The translations under genes and the position numbers were made by a program. Below, piece by piece: positions 33,480-44,576 of a stretch of 64,000 nucleotides of DNA. Numbering within the stretch: the first letter of the stretch is position 1; the number at the start of each line of letters is the position of its first letter. Source of the stretch: Valencia hispanica (taxonomy: Eukaryota > Chordata > Actinopteri > Cyprinodontiformes > Valenciidae); contig OY747717.1 of the NCBI GenBank assembly GCA_963556495.2, positions 504,001-568,000 on the forward strand. Reading direction: 5' to 3'. The notes under the pieces were generated by a model. That model was not told the origin of the DNA. It was given only the letters and a program-made list of their open reading frames with translations, and did no database searches.

Positions 33480-33774
33480 CCACCTGTGTATTGTCTGCTT
33501 ACTGTGTGGGGCTGTAAAATACAGATTTTATTTCTTCCAGGATCTTTAACCCAGGGTGTTATCAGCATTTTTTACATCAGAAAAATGTTAACATAATAAA
33601 TGTAAACCATGCAGGAAACATGTTCTCTCTGAGAAATAACGAGGATGAATTCTTCATAAGAGCATATTTACATGGTCATATTTACCATGTTTGAGTCACA
33701 GAATTGATTAAAACATCAGATTTATTCTCCTTAAATTAGTGAGAGAAACAGAAATATTATTATGGTGTTACCAT

Positions 33775-34055
33775 CCATCGACCCCCACTAGCTCCTGGCA
33801 AACACCAGCGGCCGTTAGGCTGGACTGGAGGTGGGGACACCCTGGACAGGTCATTAATGACATCATGGAGACACAAACTCCAACTAGGGACTAAGGACAT
33901 TTTGAGACCAATTAACAATGGACTGTAGGAGGAAGCCAGAGTACCCTGAGAGAATCCATGCTTGCACAGCAAGAATCTGCTAACTACATGCAGAACGACC
34001 CCAGGAATAGAACCAAGGACCGTCTTGCTGTTACCAACTGCCCCATCGTGTATCT
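33775..34055. repeat. Dispersed teleost repeat
   Basis: Carries 'ccctggacaggtcattaatgac' and 'gaaccaaggaccgtcttgctg', related to the 13500-13850 block. Confidence 0.5.
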
Positions 34056-34289
34056 CAGAAATGATAATACAGCAAATTATCATTTTAAAACTGCTTCAGT
34101 CACCATAAATATGTCCTGATTATTTATCTCGAATACTTCAGATTTTAGATGATACAGATTTTATTTCCAATCCCACCTAGACATTTACTTTCATATTTAT
34201 TGCTTTTCTGTTTAAATTTATTTTTACACAATTGTTAAATCATTTTGTTTGCATTTAATTAAACCATAATCATATGGTGCTTATATAGC

Positions 34290-34428
34290 AGCTGCCCTGG
34301 GGCATATCGCGCCATCAGCCCCTCTATGTCTTGGACACAACGACATGTAGCAGGTGGAAGCTGGAATCCAACACACAATTTCTGGGTTGCAGGCCGATAA
34401 CTCTACCACTGAACTACAGACGATTATT
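34290..34428 (-). mobile_element. tRNA-derived SINE head
   Basis: On the minus strand 'tagttcagtggtagag' matches a pol III A box and 'tggattccagc' a degraded B box about 35 nt further on. The order and spacing are those of a tRNA-derived SINE. No intact tRNA cloverleaf. Confidence 0.55.
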
Positions 34429-34599
34429 TTATGATTGTGGATACGATACAGCAAGACAATTTTCCATGTAAATGGATAATAAAGTTTATCTATCTATGAA
34501 ATAATGCTGTAAAAAACAACGCTTTAAGAAATATGAATAATTGTTTATTTTTATTATTTAACAAAAAAGCAAAGTGAGCAAACAAAAGAGAAATCTCAA

Positions 34600-35320
34600 T
34601 TAAATCAATATAAGGTGTTACAAAATGTTGCCTTCAAGCCAGCATCAATTCTTATAGGTATACTTCAGGGATTGTGTGCAGTCAGGTGTTCTACAGGTTC
34701 TAATGATCATCTAGGTCACACAGTCATTGACTGAAACAGAACCAGCTGTGTAGAAGGCTTAAAACTGGGTGAGGAACAGCCAAACTCTGCTACCAAGGCG
34801 ATGTTGTGGAAGATAGTTTCATGTCATGGAGAGATTGATCTCAGCAACAAGAAACAATGTAGTTACACTGCATCAGCAAGGTCCCTCCCAGACAAAGATT
34901 TCAAAGCACATTGGGGTTTCTAGATGTTCTGATCAAGCTCTTTGGAAGAAGCACAAAGAGGATCGTAGATGCAGCGGTCAGCCAAGGGAACTTTGAGCAG
35001 CAGATGAAAGATACATGAAGCTTATTGGCCTTAGAAATCAGAAGATGTCCAGCAGAGCCATCAGCTCAGACCTGGCAGAAACCAGTGGGATCCAGGTACA
35101 CCCATCTACTGTCCAAAGACGTCTGGCCAGAAGTCTTCATGAAAGAGATGCAGCCAAAAAGCCAGACCTCTGGCGTGGAAACAAGGCCAAGCAACTCAAG
35201 TATGCACGAAAACAGGAACTGGGGAGCAGAACAATGGCAGCAGGAGCTCTGGACTGATGAGTCAAAATTTGAAATATTTGGCTGTAGCAGAAGGCAGTTT
35301 GTTTTGTTAATTAGGATGAT
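34600..35320 (+). mobile_element. Tc1/mariner element, 5' part, degenerate transposase
   Basis: The frame 35015-35257 reads MKLIGLRNQKMSSRAISSDL, then VHPSTVQRRLARSLHERDAA and RGNKAKQLKYARKQ, a Tc1 transposase central region. It shifts frame and continues WTDESKFEIFGCSRRQFV, which contains the DDE-type D of TDESKF. Sequence homology stops about 35310. The 3' half is absent; a Tc1 3' end occurs separately at 43.56-43.87 kb. Confidence 0.8.
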
Positions 35321-36103
35321 TTTCCACTTCCAACCAATGAAAAACATCCACATAATACATCATACAAATGCACACTTAATAAAAAGTATACTTAATACCT
35401 ACTTAAAAGTTGTGATTTCAAAAACAAAACTCATCAGATACTGTCATTCATTAAATATGACCCTTTTTAGATGTTTAACAGATGTAGCTTTCCTTAATAT
35501 CCAACATTTTCATATACATTTTACTGAACTGCAGAAACAAGAGATGACTGAAGGATTATTGATCCTGCTGAGAAATAATGTTGCCTTGTTTCTGATCGTG
35601 CAGTCGCTCTGTGCTGCTGTGATGAGCAGAAATGTCCAGTATGTGGACCTCAGAGGATAGAGAACTCCTCTCTTGGGCAAACTTTCTTTTTACTTGATGA
35701 ACAGGTGGAATCTGTGGTTTTAATATTGGGGATTTGTGCATCAGACTGATTCTACAAAGCTAGAAAGAATTAGCTTTATCTGGAGATTCCAATATAATGT
35801 TAATGTGAATAAAGCTCCCCTTCAGCCCAGAAGGTTGGATTGAGACACATTTCTACTCTACAATGAAAATGTCAAAAGTCTGAAAGCACAAACCGACTAA
35901 AATCCATTGCATTTTAACATCAACAAAGACAAAATCAAAGAATAATCTCCCTCTAAAGATGTGGAGCAGTACAGAAAAAAAGAACATATTCTGTTTCACC
36001 CTGGTAACTTGTTCCAGTATAGCTGAAGTGGATCTAGACTCAGAGATACGACTGCTGTACAGAAAATCAGTTATGGCTGTTCTTCAGCCTGCATCAGGCT
36101 GAG
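35321..36103. other. No gene seen
   Basis: Non-coding sequence downstream of copy B's stop codon. It may include its 3' untranslated region. Confidence 0.4.
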
Positions 36104-36181
36104 TCATTTCACATTAATGTACAAGACCTCCAGCAGATCCTCTGAAGAGACATATGAACAGTCCCACTCCATCTGCACATC
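36104..36181 (-). pseudogene. Copy B last exon, 3' half
   Basis: 78 bp (26 codons) ending in TGA at 36104-36106, reading VSSEDLLEVLYINVK before the stop. In frame with the 5' half (37931-37824, 36 codons) once the 1634-bp insertion and one target copy are disregarded. Confidence 0.72.
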
Positions 36182-36807
36182 CAGTGGCAGAGCCAGGAAA
36201 TTTTCATTGGGGTGGCACTTTCAAATTTTTATTAGGTGTTGCTCTATAGTCTACTGTTTTTCCCTTTACACTTTATTCTTATTTGTAGGCTGCCTTAATA
36301 AGTAAATTTCCTAGCTGTGGGATCAATAAAGTATTCACAGTTGTATTTATGGCACCTGGGAGGACTTTAATCGCTGGGGTCTCCTCTACCTTGCTCCCTG
36401 AATCAGTCAGGTCTGTCTTTCCCTGTTGTCTTCTTTTTACTAACTGCTCCCTTACTGAAGAAGGAAGCTATGTCTGCTGTCTTTCTCTTCTTCTGCTCTG
36501 ACACAAACCAAAAAATGCAAAATACCATATATGTTATCTTTGCCACCTTCATTAAAAGCAGTCCTGACAAAGTTAACTTCATAAATGCTTACAGAACAAT
36601 TTACATAGAAGATTAGATTGCATGATTTGTACACACACTAAGTTATGTTCGGCTAACATTAGCTTCTGCTGTTACCTATTTTTGTCTGTGAGTTAGCTTT
36701 CTATGGGTCCTAAATCATTACATGCATACAGTCACGGGTTAGACAACTGACATAAAACGTATAAAAACGCAATTTTCTGTAGTAGTAGTAGTTTCTAAAG
36801 TAGTAGC

Positions 36808-37329
36808 TAGGGTTGCAAATTCCCAGCAAAAAAAAGGAACCACCCCCCACTCTCCACCTCATGATGCTTAATTGACTTTAATTTAATGCACGTGTTAAAC
36901 AAATGTACAGAAATCAATTATTTTTCTACAATAATTAATTAGATTCAACCTCTTTCTTTGACAGAATTCTAGACTCCACAGATGGTACCATCCCAACGGA
37001 AAAAGTACTATAGCTTACTAGGGTGTATATGAAGACTTGATATTTACTATATACGATAATGGATTTCTATACATTTAACATCAGATGACTACTTTGGTTG
37101 TAAGATTCAGATAATTATTTATTAAAAGGTAGACATTTTAAATGAGAATAAGAAAGACAATTATTTATCTGTGCCCCCCTTTCTCTGTTAATGCCCTATC
37201 TGGCCCCCAAAACTTTGCTAGAGCCGCCCCTGCACGGTTACCAGCTGTCAGCTATGTAGAAAAGGATCCTGGTGTTATTTGTCTCTCAGAACCAGTTCAT
37301 AACTTCCCTTCAACTCATTCATGTCACCT

Positions 37330-37371
<42 letters not shown>

Positions 37372-37600
37372 ATCAGCTGATCATTAATCAGTTTCATGAT
37401 TGAAGGAGCAACAGGAGAGAATGAGAGAAGAAGAAGAAGCTGTGCAGCATAAAGACAGAATAATTCCACCTTTGTGTCTGTTTTTCATTCTAACTGAAGT
37501 ACGGGACTAATCACATTCCTTTTCACCTCAATAGAGAGCGCGTAATATATTCTCTGAATACGGGACGATTCCGTTTTTTATGGAAGGGTTGGCAACCCTA
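36808..37600. mobile_element. Nested hAT-like element
   Basis: Ends TAGGGTTGCAAA and, inward from the right, TAGGGTTGCCAA. Flanks GTAGTAGC and GTAGTTGA share 6 of 8 bases. Contains the block 'gctagagccgcccctgcacgg', which resembles yet another hAT terminus near 37215-37240. Confidence 0.55.
37329..37371. repeat. (GA)n microsatellite
   Basis: About 43 bp of nearly pure GA. Confidence 0.9.
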
Positions 37601-37823
37601 GTAGTTGAACCGCTGGTTGCTGCAGTAGAGCTGAAACTGTGCAGAAGGCATGATGTGTGAACAGCAAAAGTGGCCCTGGAGAGCCGTTGCAGTGAAGGAA
37701 AGGTTCGGAGGTTGGGATGAAAATAACTAGTGACAACTGTGATGCGATGTTTAGTCTTGGGGTGGCAAATAGGGTAGCCAGGGCCACCCTCGGTCACCCC
37801 ACGGCTCCGCCATTGTGCACATC

Positions 37824-37931
37824 CCCCAGATTCCAGGTTGACCAGACGAACTCGACCGCCCATCGGAGCTCTCCTTCCTCCTGCAAGGACTCTAGAAGTT
37901 GGACCTCACCATTCTCTTTCAGATTGACCAT
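37824..37931 (-). pseudogene. Copy B last exon, 5' half
   Basis: Acceptor tctctcttcag, then MVNLKENGEVQLLESLQEEG and ELRWAVEF; phase 0, matching the phase-0 donor of the previous exon. Interrupted by the hAT element at the GATGTGCA target. Confidence 0.75.
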
Positions 37932-38014
37932 CTGAAGAGAGACACAAAAGTAATAATTTTCCCTGTGATGGGGGGGATGTTCCACTATGCCTGAGCTGGA
38001 GAAGACAAACCTAC

Positions 38015-38085
38015 CAGGTGGTTGAGGACGGTCAGTGTCTCAGGACCACACTTGGCAAGGAGAGCGGGGAGATCATTCGGTAGAA
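38015..38085 (-). pseudogene. Copy B C-terminal-domain exon
   Basis: 71 bp; acceptor tgtctctgcag, donor CACCTG|gtaggt. It reads LPNDLPALLAKCGPETLTVL, a helical leucine-rich segment of the kind found in the gasdermin inhibitory domain. It enters in phase 1, like the copy C equivalent. Confidence 0.72.
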
Positions 38086-38249
38086 CTGCAGAGACACAGA
38101 AACAAGAAGCAGAGGAGAGAAACTTTATGAAGAACAAGAAGGTTTTATTCTCACTTTGGGTGGAAGCTGTTTGGTTTAATATGTAGGAGAAAGACCTGTC
38201 AGCTCACAGTTCAGGTGTGGCCTTTGAACCTGTTTAAACCACCACACCT

Positions 38250-38460
38250 TCCATTGTCTTCTGCCCTCACATCCCTCTCCTCAGCGACATCCTCCAGCTC
38301 ATTCTGGAGGTTCCCAAGGCGTTCCTAGGCCAGAAGGCATGTATGGTCCCTCCAGCGAGTTTTGGGGTCTTCCTTGGAGTCTCCTTCCAGTGGAGCCTGC
38401 CCACAAACCCTAGAAAGGGAGCCGCCCAGGGAGCATCCTGATACGGTGCCCGAACCATAT
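38250..38460 (-). mobile_element. RTE/Rex3-like LINE 3' fragment
   Basis: 'tccagctcattctggaggttccc', 'ggtccctccagcgagttttggg' and 'gccgcccagggagcatcctgat' are typical of the reverse-oriented end of teleost Rex3/RTE elements. Confidence 0.6.
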
Positions 38461-38717
38461 TCATTTGATTCAGGTGTGTAGAAACAGGGATGTATCTCAA
38501 AGTTGCAGGATGGTGGATCTCTTTGACTGGACTTGGACACCCCTGGTGTGAAGCAACCTGTTGCTTTACTGTGTGGGAAGCTTTCTGTGGACAAAATTAA
38601 ATATTCTACAAGCTGGATTGTGGTCATAATGCCACACTCTCTTCAATTTGCGGAGAGTGTTTTTACAGCAGTGTTTCCCAACCCTAGTCCTCAAGCACCA
38701 CTGCCCTGCATGTTTTA

Positions 38718-39345
38718 GGGTGTATCGACACCTGAGAGTCGGGTAGACTGTTCAATCGGGGGCCAAAATTGCAACATTGTTGCTTTTTTTAGCTGCCACA
38801 GTTCGCTTTCAAACTGCACTTTGTCAAACGGACCAAAGCTTTTGAGCAACATGTTTAGCTCCTTGCTTGTGGTGGCGCTGCACCAAGAAGCACTGAACAC
38901 AGGTCCATTTCCTGTCCCGTAAAATGTAACCAAACATGGAGCTGCGTCAGGTTTTAGTAGTTTTAAGATCGCTCTGTTGTCTTTGGCAAATGTGCCAGAC
39001 AAAAAAACGATGCAGCAATTAGCTCAGCATGAGCAGAGAATGAGGCAGAGTTGTTGTTGCCCGGTTGTTTTGGTTTTATTTACCCAGAATGCCCTGCTCA
39101 GTAGTCAGCTTCCTACTTTTGGAGTGTTCCCGGTCCGCTTGGCATTCACATATGTAATTGAACCGCATCAGGGTTCATTTCAACCTAGCCAAGACCGAGG
39201 TTTTTAGGCGGACCAGAGTTCGCGTCTTTGGTCTGTATTAGAGTTAAATTGCACGTTCACACTTCTCCAAACGAACCGGACTTTTGGGGAAAACGAACAA
39301 GATTTTGATCAAAACTAACTCAGCAGGGCTGGTGTGAATGCACCC
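38718..39345. mobile_element. Harbinger-like MITE, TTA target duplication
   Basis: TTA at 38715-38717 and 39346-39348. Ends GGGTGTATCGACACC and, inward from the right, GGGTGCATTCACACC form an imperfect inverted repeat. A 3-bp TWA duplication is the rule for PIF/Harbinger. The 95-codon frame inside has no transposase features. Confidence 0.65.
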
Positions 39346-39359
39346 TTAGATGTTTCCCC

Positions 39360-39712
39360 TGCCTGCGATGATTACAATTCAGTAAAAATCTGATAATCAG
39401 CCATCAATTAAAATCACACCTCAATAACTATAATTTCTATGAACAATATCATTCTGGTTTCTGCCACCACCATAGTACAGAAACAGCTCTGGTAAAGATC
39501 ACCAACAACCTACTGATGGAAGCTGATTCGGGTCTCTTCACCATTCTCATCCTTCTCCATCTCACTGCAGCATTTGACACAATTTCTCCTAATATTCTTC
39601 TGAACAGATTAGCATCTATTGGCATAATTCAAACTCTCCTCACCTGGTTTACCTCATATCATTTAGACTGCACCCAGTTTATCCAGTTTAAATGCTGTTG
39701 CTGAATACAGTG
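39360..39712 (+). mobile_element. L2-like LINE reverse-transcriptase fragment
   Basis: Broken frames read YEQYHSGFCHHHSTETALVK (39440-39500) and FTILILLHLTAAFDTISPNI, then LLNRLASIGI, matching the RT region around the first catalytic aspartate (normally DLSAAFDT). It sits directly beside copy B exon 3, in the region where exon 4 would be expected. Confidence 0.7.
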
Positions 39713-39759
39713 CTAACCTGGACAGAAACATTTGGGTCTAGATGGTTACCGCCTCGTAC

Positions 39760-39955
39760 CTGTTGTTAAACTTCTCAAACATATCGTCGACGTCAACTTC
39801 CTCACTCTGCAAAGTGACCTTGGACATCGTGTCCACAGTATCCATGTTGGCCTTCAGGTGTCCTTTAACTCCATTATATCCAGCTTTTCCACTGATGCTC
39901 CCACCGCACATGTTGAAAGCTTGAAAATCCTCCACCAGAGTTTTTTCAGTGATCA
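39760..39955 (-). pseudogene. Copy B exon 3 (pore-domain)
   Basis: 196 bp, acceptor tgtcattctag (phase 1), donor AACAG|gtacga (phase 2). Reads ITEKTLVEDFQAFNMCGGSI then SKVTLQSEEVDVDDMFEKFN. The order, aromatic-Gly stretch then 'EVDV..M' acidic segment, follows gasdermin N-domains. Open and undamaged. Confidence 0.75.
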
Positions 39956-40084
39956 CTAGAATGACAGAAGGATAACTTCAGAGATATCAAGAGCAAAGTC
40001 CAAAGAGCAATAAATTTTTTAATCCATCTATTATAAAAGGAGCTTCTGCCATTAACTCTTTCTTCAACATAGAACAAGTGCCCC

Positions 40085-41335
40085 TAAATCAGTTAATTGT
40101 GTTTTTTGTGTTTCTGCTCTGTCTTCTCAAGCCCCCAGTCAGTCGTGGCAGATGGTCGTTCACACTGAGCCAGGTTCTGGTTCTGGTTCTGGTTCTGCTG
40201 GAGGTGTCTTCCTGTTAAAGCCATACTCCGCCACTTTCATGATATTTGCTCTCTGTCGCCCTCTTCAGGCTTGCCGCACAACATCACTGTCATAAAATCA
40301 AATCTCTCTGTTGCTCATAGGAGGCATGTTTCAGTGGCTGCTTTCCAAATCGCTTGTCCAAACAACAAACAAGCGCCGTCTCAGTTCGCAATTCAACTGT
40401 AACAATCGGGATAATTTAAAGTAAAGACCTCACAGCTAGGTATTCAGTTTGTGGGGGAGGTCGGGGTAATTGGAAAAACAATAGATTAGATACAGAGAAC
40501 GTCTAAGCGCCACATAGCAAACACCTCCCGACACTAGAATCAGCCGACATCTTTAGGTGTTTTTAGGAAAAAAATCAAACAGCAAAAATATAAATCACTA
40601 GGTTGGTAAAACCAAAAGAAAAAAGTCTGACTTCTACACTGAAATACAGCGACTACGCCGGAGTTTGCAGCTTTATAGAACGAGTATTACACGTTAGCAT
40701 CACGTTAGCCTCTAGATGGCTAACGGAGATCAACTCGGTTTTGTTACTACTATAAGGCATACCGTGTAAACTATGTTCATCCACCTCCACACATTGAATA
40801 AATATCTTTCTCAGAACTGTATAACATCATCATGCCAGACCAAACACTATAACCCGGTGAAATCATTGATTACTTACCTATCCGTTAGCAGCATGGCTAA
40901 CTCGGCGTCCGTAGTTCATGACATTCGTTCTAAAAGAACTCTCCAACGAGGAAAAGCCGGCCAAATATTTACTCTGGTCTTTGCTCTCTCTCTCTATCAC
41001 GTTCTCTTTTTCTAGCTTCTTCTGATATGGGATTTCTCTGTCTCTTTGGTGGATCAGCATCTCTACAGTCTATAAACAGCGAGGCCGTTTGACTCTGCTG
41101 TAAAGCAGAACTCAGTCGGTACTTCCGTCGGCGGGTCGACGCTCAAAAGTTCTATAGTGCAGAAAAAAGCCAAGGACCCCGTAAGGTGGTGATAACTCTA
41201 GAAATGAACAGAATAGATGATAAAATTCCACCATAACCTTTGAAAAAAACATTATATTAAGGTGTAAAAGTTGCGGAGTATGCCTTTAAAGGGGAGTTTA
41301 TCCTCTCCACTGTCACTACATGCTTGCTCAGTATG
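40085..41335 (+). mobile_element. L2-like LINE 3' tail split by a MITE
   Basis: The left part, to 40218, has 'cagtcgtggcagatggtcg', four GGTTCT units and 'ggaggtgtcttcctgttaaa'; the right part resumes at 41286 with 'ttaaaggggagtttatcctc'. The same text is continuous at 31.5 kb. Confidence 0.75.
40219..41285. mobile_element. MITE with TTAA target duplication inside the LINE tail
   Basis: TTAA at 40215-40218 and 41286-41289. Ends AGCCATACTCCGCCACTTT and, inward from the right, AAGGCATACTCCGCAACTTT. TTAA use fits piggyBac or Kolobok; no protein is visible to decide. Confidence 0.78.
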
Positions 41336-41968
41336 ATGGGAGAGTCGGATGCTGTGAGGAAACTTGCTGCCTGCCAAACCAAGTCAGTACTGCAGCACAG
41401 CTTTTAGTCTTAGAAAATTCAACATCTTTTCTGTATTTCATTCGCTTTATAAACATGGAGAGCATCATCAAACATCCAGATAGAGAACTGCAGCATGGTA
41501 TGACTTCCTTACCCTACTCAGCTTTCCCCCTGCATCCCTAAGATGATGCCCCGCCTCCAACCCACTCCTGCAGCTGTTCTTGGTGATGAAGATGATAAAG
41601 ACACAGAAGCCAACTAACTGACATGCTCCTGTTTCCACAGCTACAAGCCTAATGACAAACATCAATAGACTTCTTATGATGAAACGACATAGAGCGGAGA
41701 AAATAAAAATATATCTTCATCATTTTTCTCTTTCTCACAAAGACAAGGATTCTGTCTTGCTCCTGCTGGGTTTATTCCTCTCCCCAGAGCAAACCTCCAC
41801 CTCTCTGGACCCCCAGCTTCCTACTCTCTCTACTGATCAGTGTTAAGATTGTCATGAAACACAGAATTCCTGGTTAGATGTCATATAGAGGACTACAGTA
41901 TACAACTGGGGTGAATAAACAAGTCCCAGCATGCAGGTAATGAATGTGTGTGGCTCTGTCTTACTCAC
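41336..41968. other. Copy B intron; no gene seen
   Basis: Non-coding; nothing recognised apart from short frames. Confidence 0.4.
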
Positions 41969-42176
41969 CTGGAGTGTATTTAAGATCCACCAGTTTACTT
42001 AATGTTAACATCATGGCCTCACATTCCTTTTTAATGAAGTTAGATTTGTTCCAGTCTTTCCTGACTATGACCACAGTCAGCATCTTCCAGTCTTCACCAA
42101 TGTTTGGATTTCTACAGAGGTCCTTCTGCATGCCCACAGCGTTGACTTCTGCCTTTGTTACATCTGGAATCATATC
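41969..42176 (-). pseudogene. Copy B exon 2 (first coding exon)
   Basis: 208 bp, the same length as in copy A. Acceptor tgtgtccacag, then GAT ATG (start at 42173), reading MIPDVTKAEVNAVGM and WKMLTVVIVRKDWNK, to donor CCAG|gtgagt. The second residue is Ile rather than the usual Phe. Open frame. Confidence 0.75.
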
Positions 42177-43028
42177 CTGTGGACACAGACAGAAGTTGCT
42201 TTTACGAAACTGTTCCTTCATGAAATCTGAAAGATGAGTCCCTCTCTGAGCTGCCCCACCCTCAAGCCCCTGGAGCGACACATGTAAATGTGATAGACGT
42301 CTTCTGCTCTACAGTGGGAAGCACATCAGGGATGTCTTTGCTTTTATTTTGAAGCCTTATTGCTACCAAAGAAACTAACTTCTGTCCATGTGGGCTTTAC
42401 TGCCCCACACTGGTCCCACAGACCAGCTCTAATCTCGACATCAGACCCTCAGGTCTGAATTGATCTCAAACCTTTCAAACTCAGAGGCACACGGGGTGTT
42501 GAAGAAGCATCACTCCTCTTATATTTCTGCAGCATTTTTCCTGCTGTTTTTACATCCAGATGATAATGAGACTGTTTAGTGAAGTTAAACTCTCTATGGA
42601 GCAGTGGAACAACAACACTAAATAAGAAAACATAATAAAATACTAATTTTATCACAAGAGCAACACATTCAGTTGACCATCATGTTTGTTGCACTTGTAA
42701 AAAGATAAATGGATGCATTGTACTGAATAGTTAACTAAACTACAAATACTTAAACTATGCTAATGAATATTTCAGTTAAAATGGAAACAAAAATAAACAA
42801 GGTTGATGATCATGGTTGACATTTCTAAAGCTGGTTGATTCAAAGAATGAACATGGATCAAGCAGAAACTAGGTAAAGACAAAATCAGTGCTCTGGTATC
42901 TTCATCTCCGTCATCTCTAGGAAGATAATGCTCAGGTTAGATCAACAACCTCAGGACCATCGCTGGTCTCTGCAATCAGTTATTCTTAATGCAAAACCAA
43001 ATATCTGTTGATCAAGCAGGAATCTTAC

Positions 43029-43072
43029 CTGGCACGACATGATTACAGTTGAAGCTGAAGGTGAATCTGAGC
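43029..43072 (-). other. Copy B exon 1 (leader exon)
   Basis: Donor GTGCCAG|gtaagat at 43028. It contains an ATG (ATGTCGTGCCAG) that would be in frame with exon 2 after splicing, so translation could begin four codons before the exon 2 GAT codon. The start is estimated from the TATA position. Confidence 0.5.
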
Positions 43073-43094
43073 TTCAGTTTGTTCTCTGCAAAGA

Positions 43095-43102
43095 TTTTTA
43101 TA
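43095..43102 (-). promoter_or_regulatory. TATA box of copy B
   Basis: TATAAAAA on the minus strand, about 25-30 bp before the inferred exon 1 start. Copy A has a comparable TATA box. Confidence 0.55.
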
Positions 43103-43559
43103 TTCAGGCTGACATCATGAGAGCAGTTCAGGGAAACGTTCAAACAGAAGATGAGTTATAGCAGCCAGCAGGTTGCTTCATCATGCACCTTTGGTGTCTC
43201 CATTTCCCTAGAAGGGTTGGCAGTTGTAGCTGAAATTAATCACCAGTCAGTCACTGAAGATCTAAATTCTCCACCCAGAATATCTGTAATGCATGAAAAC
43301 ATGTTGCAGCGTGATCTACTGATAGAGAGTTCCAACTTCTATTGTTTGTTGATCATCATTTAGTGCTTACTGACTGACTTTATCTGTCCAGTCAGAAAGT
43401 TTACTCAGGGTCTGGGCCCACCTGGCTCTGCAGGGTCTCTGCTGGTGGGTGGAGTGTCCTTGGGCTTCGGGTCTCTGGGTCCATGGTTGGATCTGCTGCT
43501 GGCTGGGCCGGTGGCCTGTGGTCCCCTGGGACTCTCCTCTGCTCCTTTCGGAGTAACAA

Positions 43560-43870
43560 AGGAGTGGCTTCGGAACAACTCTGTGACCGTTCTTGACTGG
43601 CCCAGCCAGAGCCCTGACCTAAACCCGATTGAGCATCTCTGGAGAGACCTGAAAGAAGCTGTCCACCAACGTTCACCATCCAACCTGACAGAGCTGGAGA
43701 GGATCAGCAAGGAAGAATGGCAGAGGATCCCCAAATACAGGTGTGAAAAACTTGCTGCATCATTCCCAAGAAGACTCATGGCTGTACTAGCTCAAAAGGG
43801 TGCTTCTACTCAATACTGAGTAAAGGCTCTGAATACTTATGACCATGTGATATTTCAGTTTCTTTTTTAA
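43560..43870 (+). mobile_element. Tc1/mariner element, 3' end
   Basis: Transposase C-terminus: NSVTVLDWPSQSPDLNPIEH then LWRDLKEAVHQRSPSNLTEL, ending ASTQY with TGA at 43818. PDLNPIEHLW includes the third catalytic acidic residue. AATAAA-like sequence follows at 43868. The 5' half is missing. Confidence 0.85.
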
Positions 43871-44533
43871 TAAATGTGCAACAAATTTTACATTTCTGGG
43901 GGTTTTCTGTCAAGATGGGGTGCTGAGTGTACATTAATGAGAAATAAAATAAAACTTTTGGATTGGTCAGTGAGGCCAGTGAGGCTGGAGATAAAAACTG
44001 GAAACATTGAACTGTCAGCACTGAGTGGGATGACAGGAATTTAAACTTGCATGAGTGAGGTCATGGAATCTATCTGAGAAAAGGCTCAGGCTGGCTGATA
44101 CAGCCAGCTCAAGCTCAAAGGTCCCAGCTGCCTGTTGAGGTGGCAACTGGAGGACTGGTTTGAGGACACTAGCTGAAGAAGGGAACACTTAGGGCTGGGT
44201 CTCTCTCTAAGATCTTCTGAAGCAAATGATGAGTACCAAGTGGGGAGAAGGACTGCAGCTGCTGTGGTTGCAGAAGCAAAAACCTTGGAAGTCGGAGGGA
44301 AGACAGAAAGCATATAAAAAGGCCTCTTTTTGTTGGGGGGTGGGGTGACTGCAGAAATGAACTGATATTATTGTTTAAAGTCTTCCAGCTCCCATGTCTG
44401 AGACTGTTGCAGACCTGAGGAGCTCCTCCGGTGACAGACTGCTGCATTTTAAGGTGCATAACGGAGAATTATCACAGATCTTTCCTATCGGGAGCTGTTA
44501 GACTCCAGAACCAAAAAACTCTATAATTTGTGC

Positions 44534-44576
44534 ATCCCTGCTGTTTCACTGTCACTGGCAAAGAAACAGCAGGGAT
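44534..44576. other. 14-bp inverted repeat, 15-nt loop
   Basis: Arms atccctgctgtttc (44534-44547) and gaaacagcagggat (44563-44576). Perfect stem, no known gene. Confidence 0.7.

Larger units (their letters stand above)
36182..37815. mobile_element. hAT element inserted in copy B's last exon
   Basis: Perfect 8-bp duplication TGCACATC at 36174-36181 and 37816-37823. The ends are CAGTGGCAGAGCCAGG and, inward from the right, CAATGGCGGAGCCGTGGGG. No transposase frame is visible. A second element appears nested inside it (36808-37600), and a GA-repeat is also present. Confidence 0.85.
36104..42176 (-). pseudogene. Gasdermin-like copy B, interrupted
   Basis: Recognised parts, right to left: exon 2 (42176-41969), exon 3 (39955-39760), a C-terminal-domain exon (38085-38015) and the last exon (37931-37824 plus 36181-36104). 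All junction phases that can be tested agree. Exons 4 and 5, present in copies A and C, could not be found between 39.76 and 38.09 kb, where LINE, Harbinger-like and Rex3-like sequences now lie. The last exon is cut by a hAT element. The individual exons have no internal stops, so loss of function is probably recent. Exon 1 and promoter are listed separately. Confidence 0.72.

Noticed and set aside
34290..34428. Possible tRNA gene
   Set aside because: A and B box-like motifs only; no acceptor stem or cloverleaf, so a SINE head is more likely.
38715..39002. 95-codon minus-strand frame as a gene
   Set aside because: Lies wholly inside a MITE with TTA duplication and has no known domain.
43401..43555. 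Frames over 'ctggctctgcagggtctctg' region before the Tc1 3' end
   Set aside because: Proline/glycine-rich low-complexity in several frames; not continuous with the transposase.
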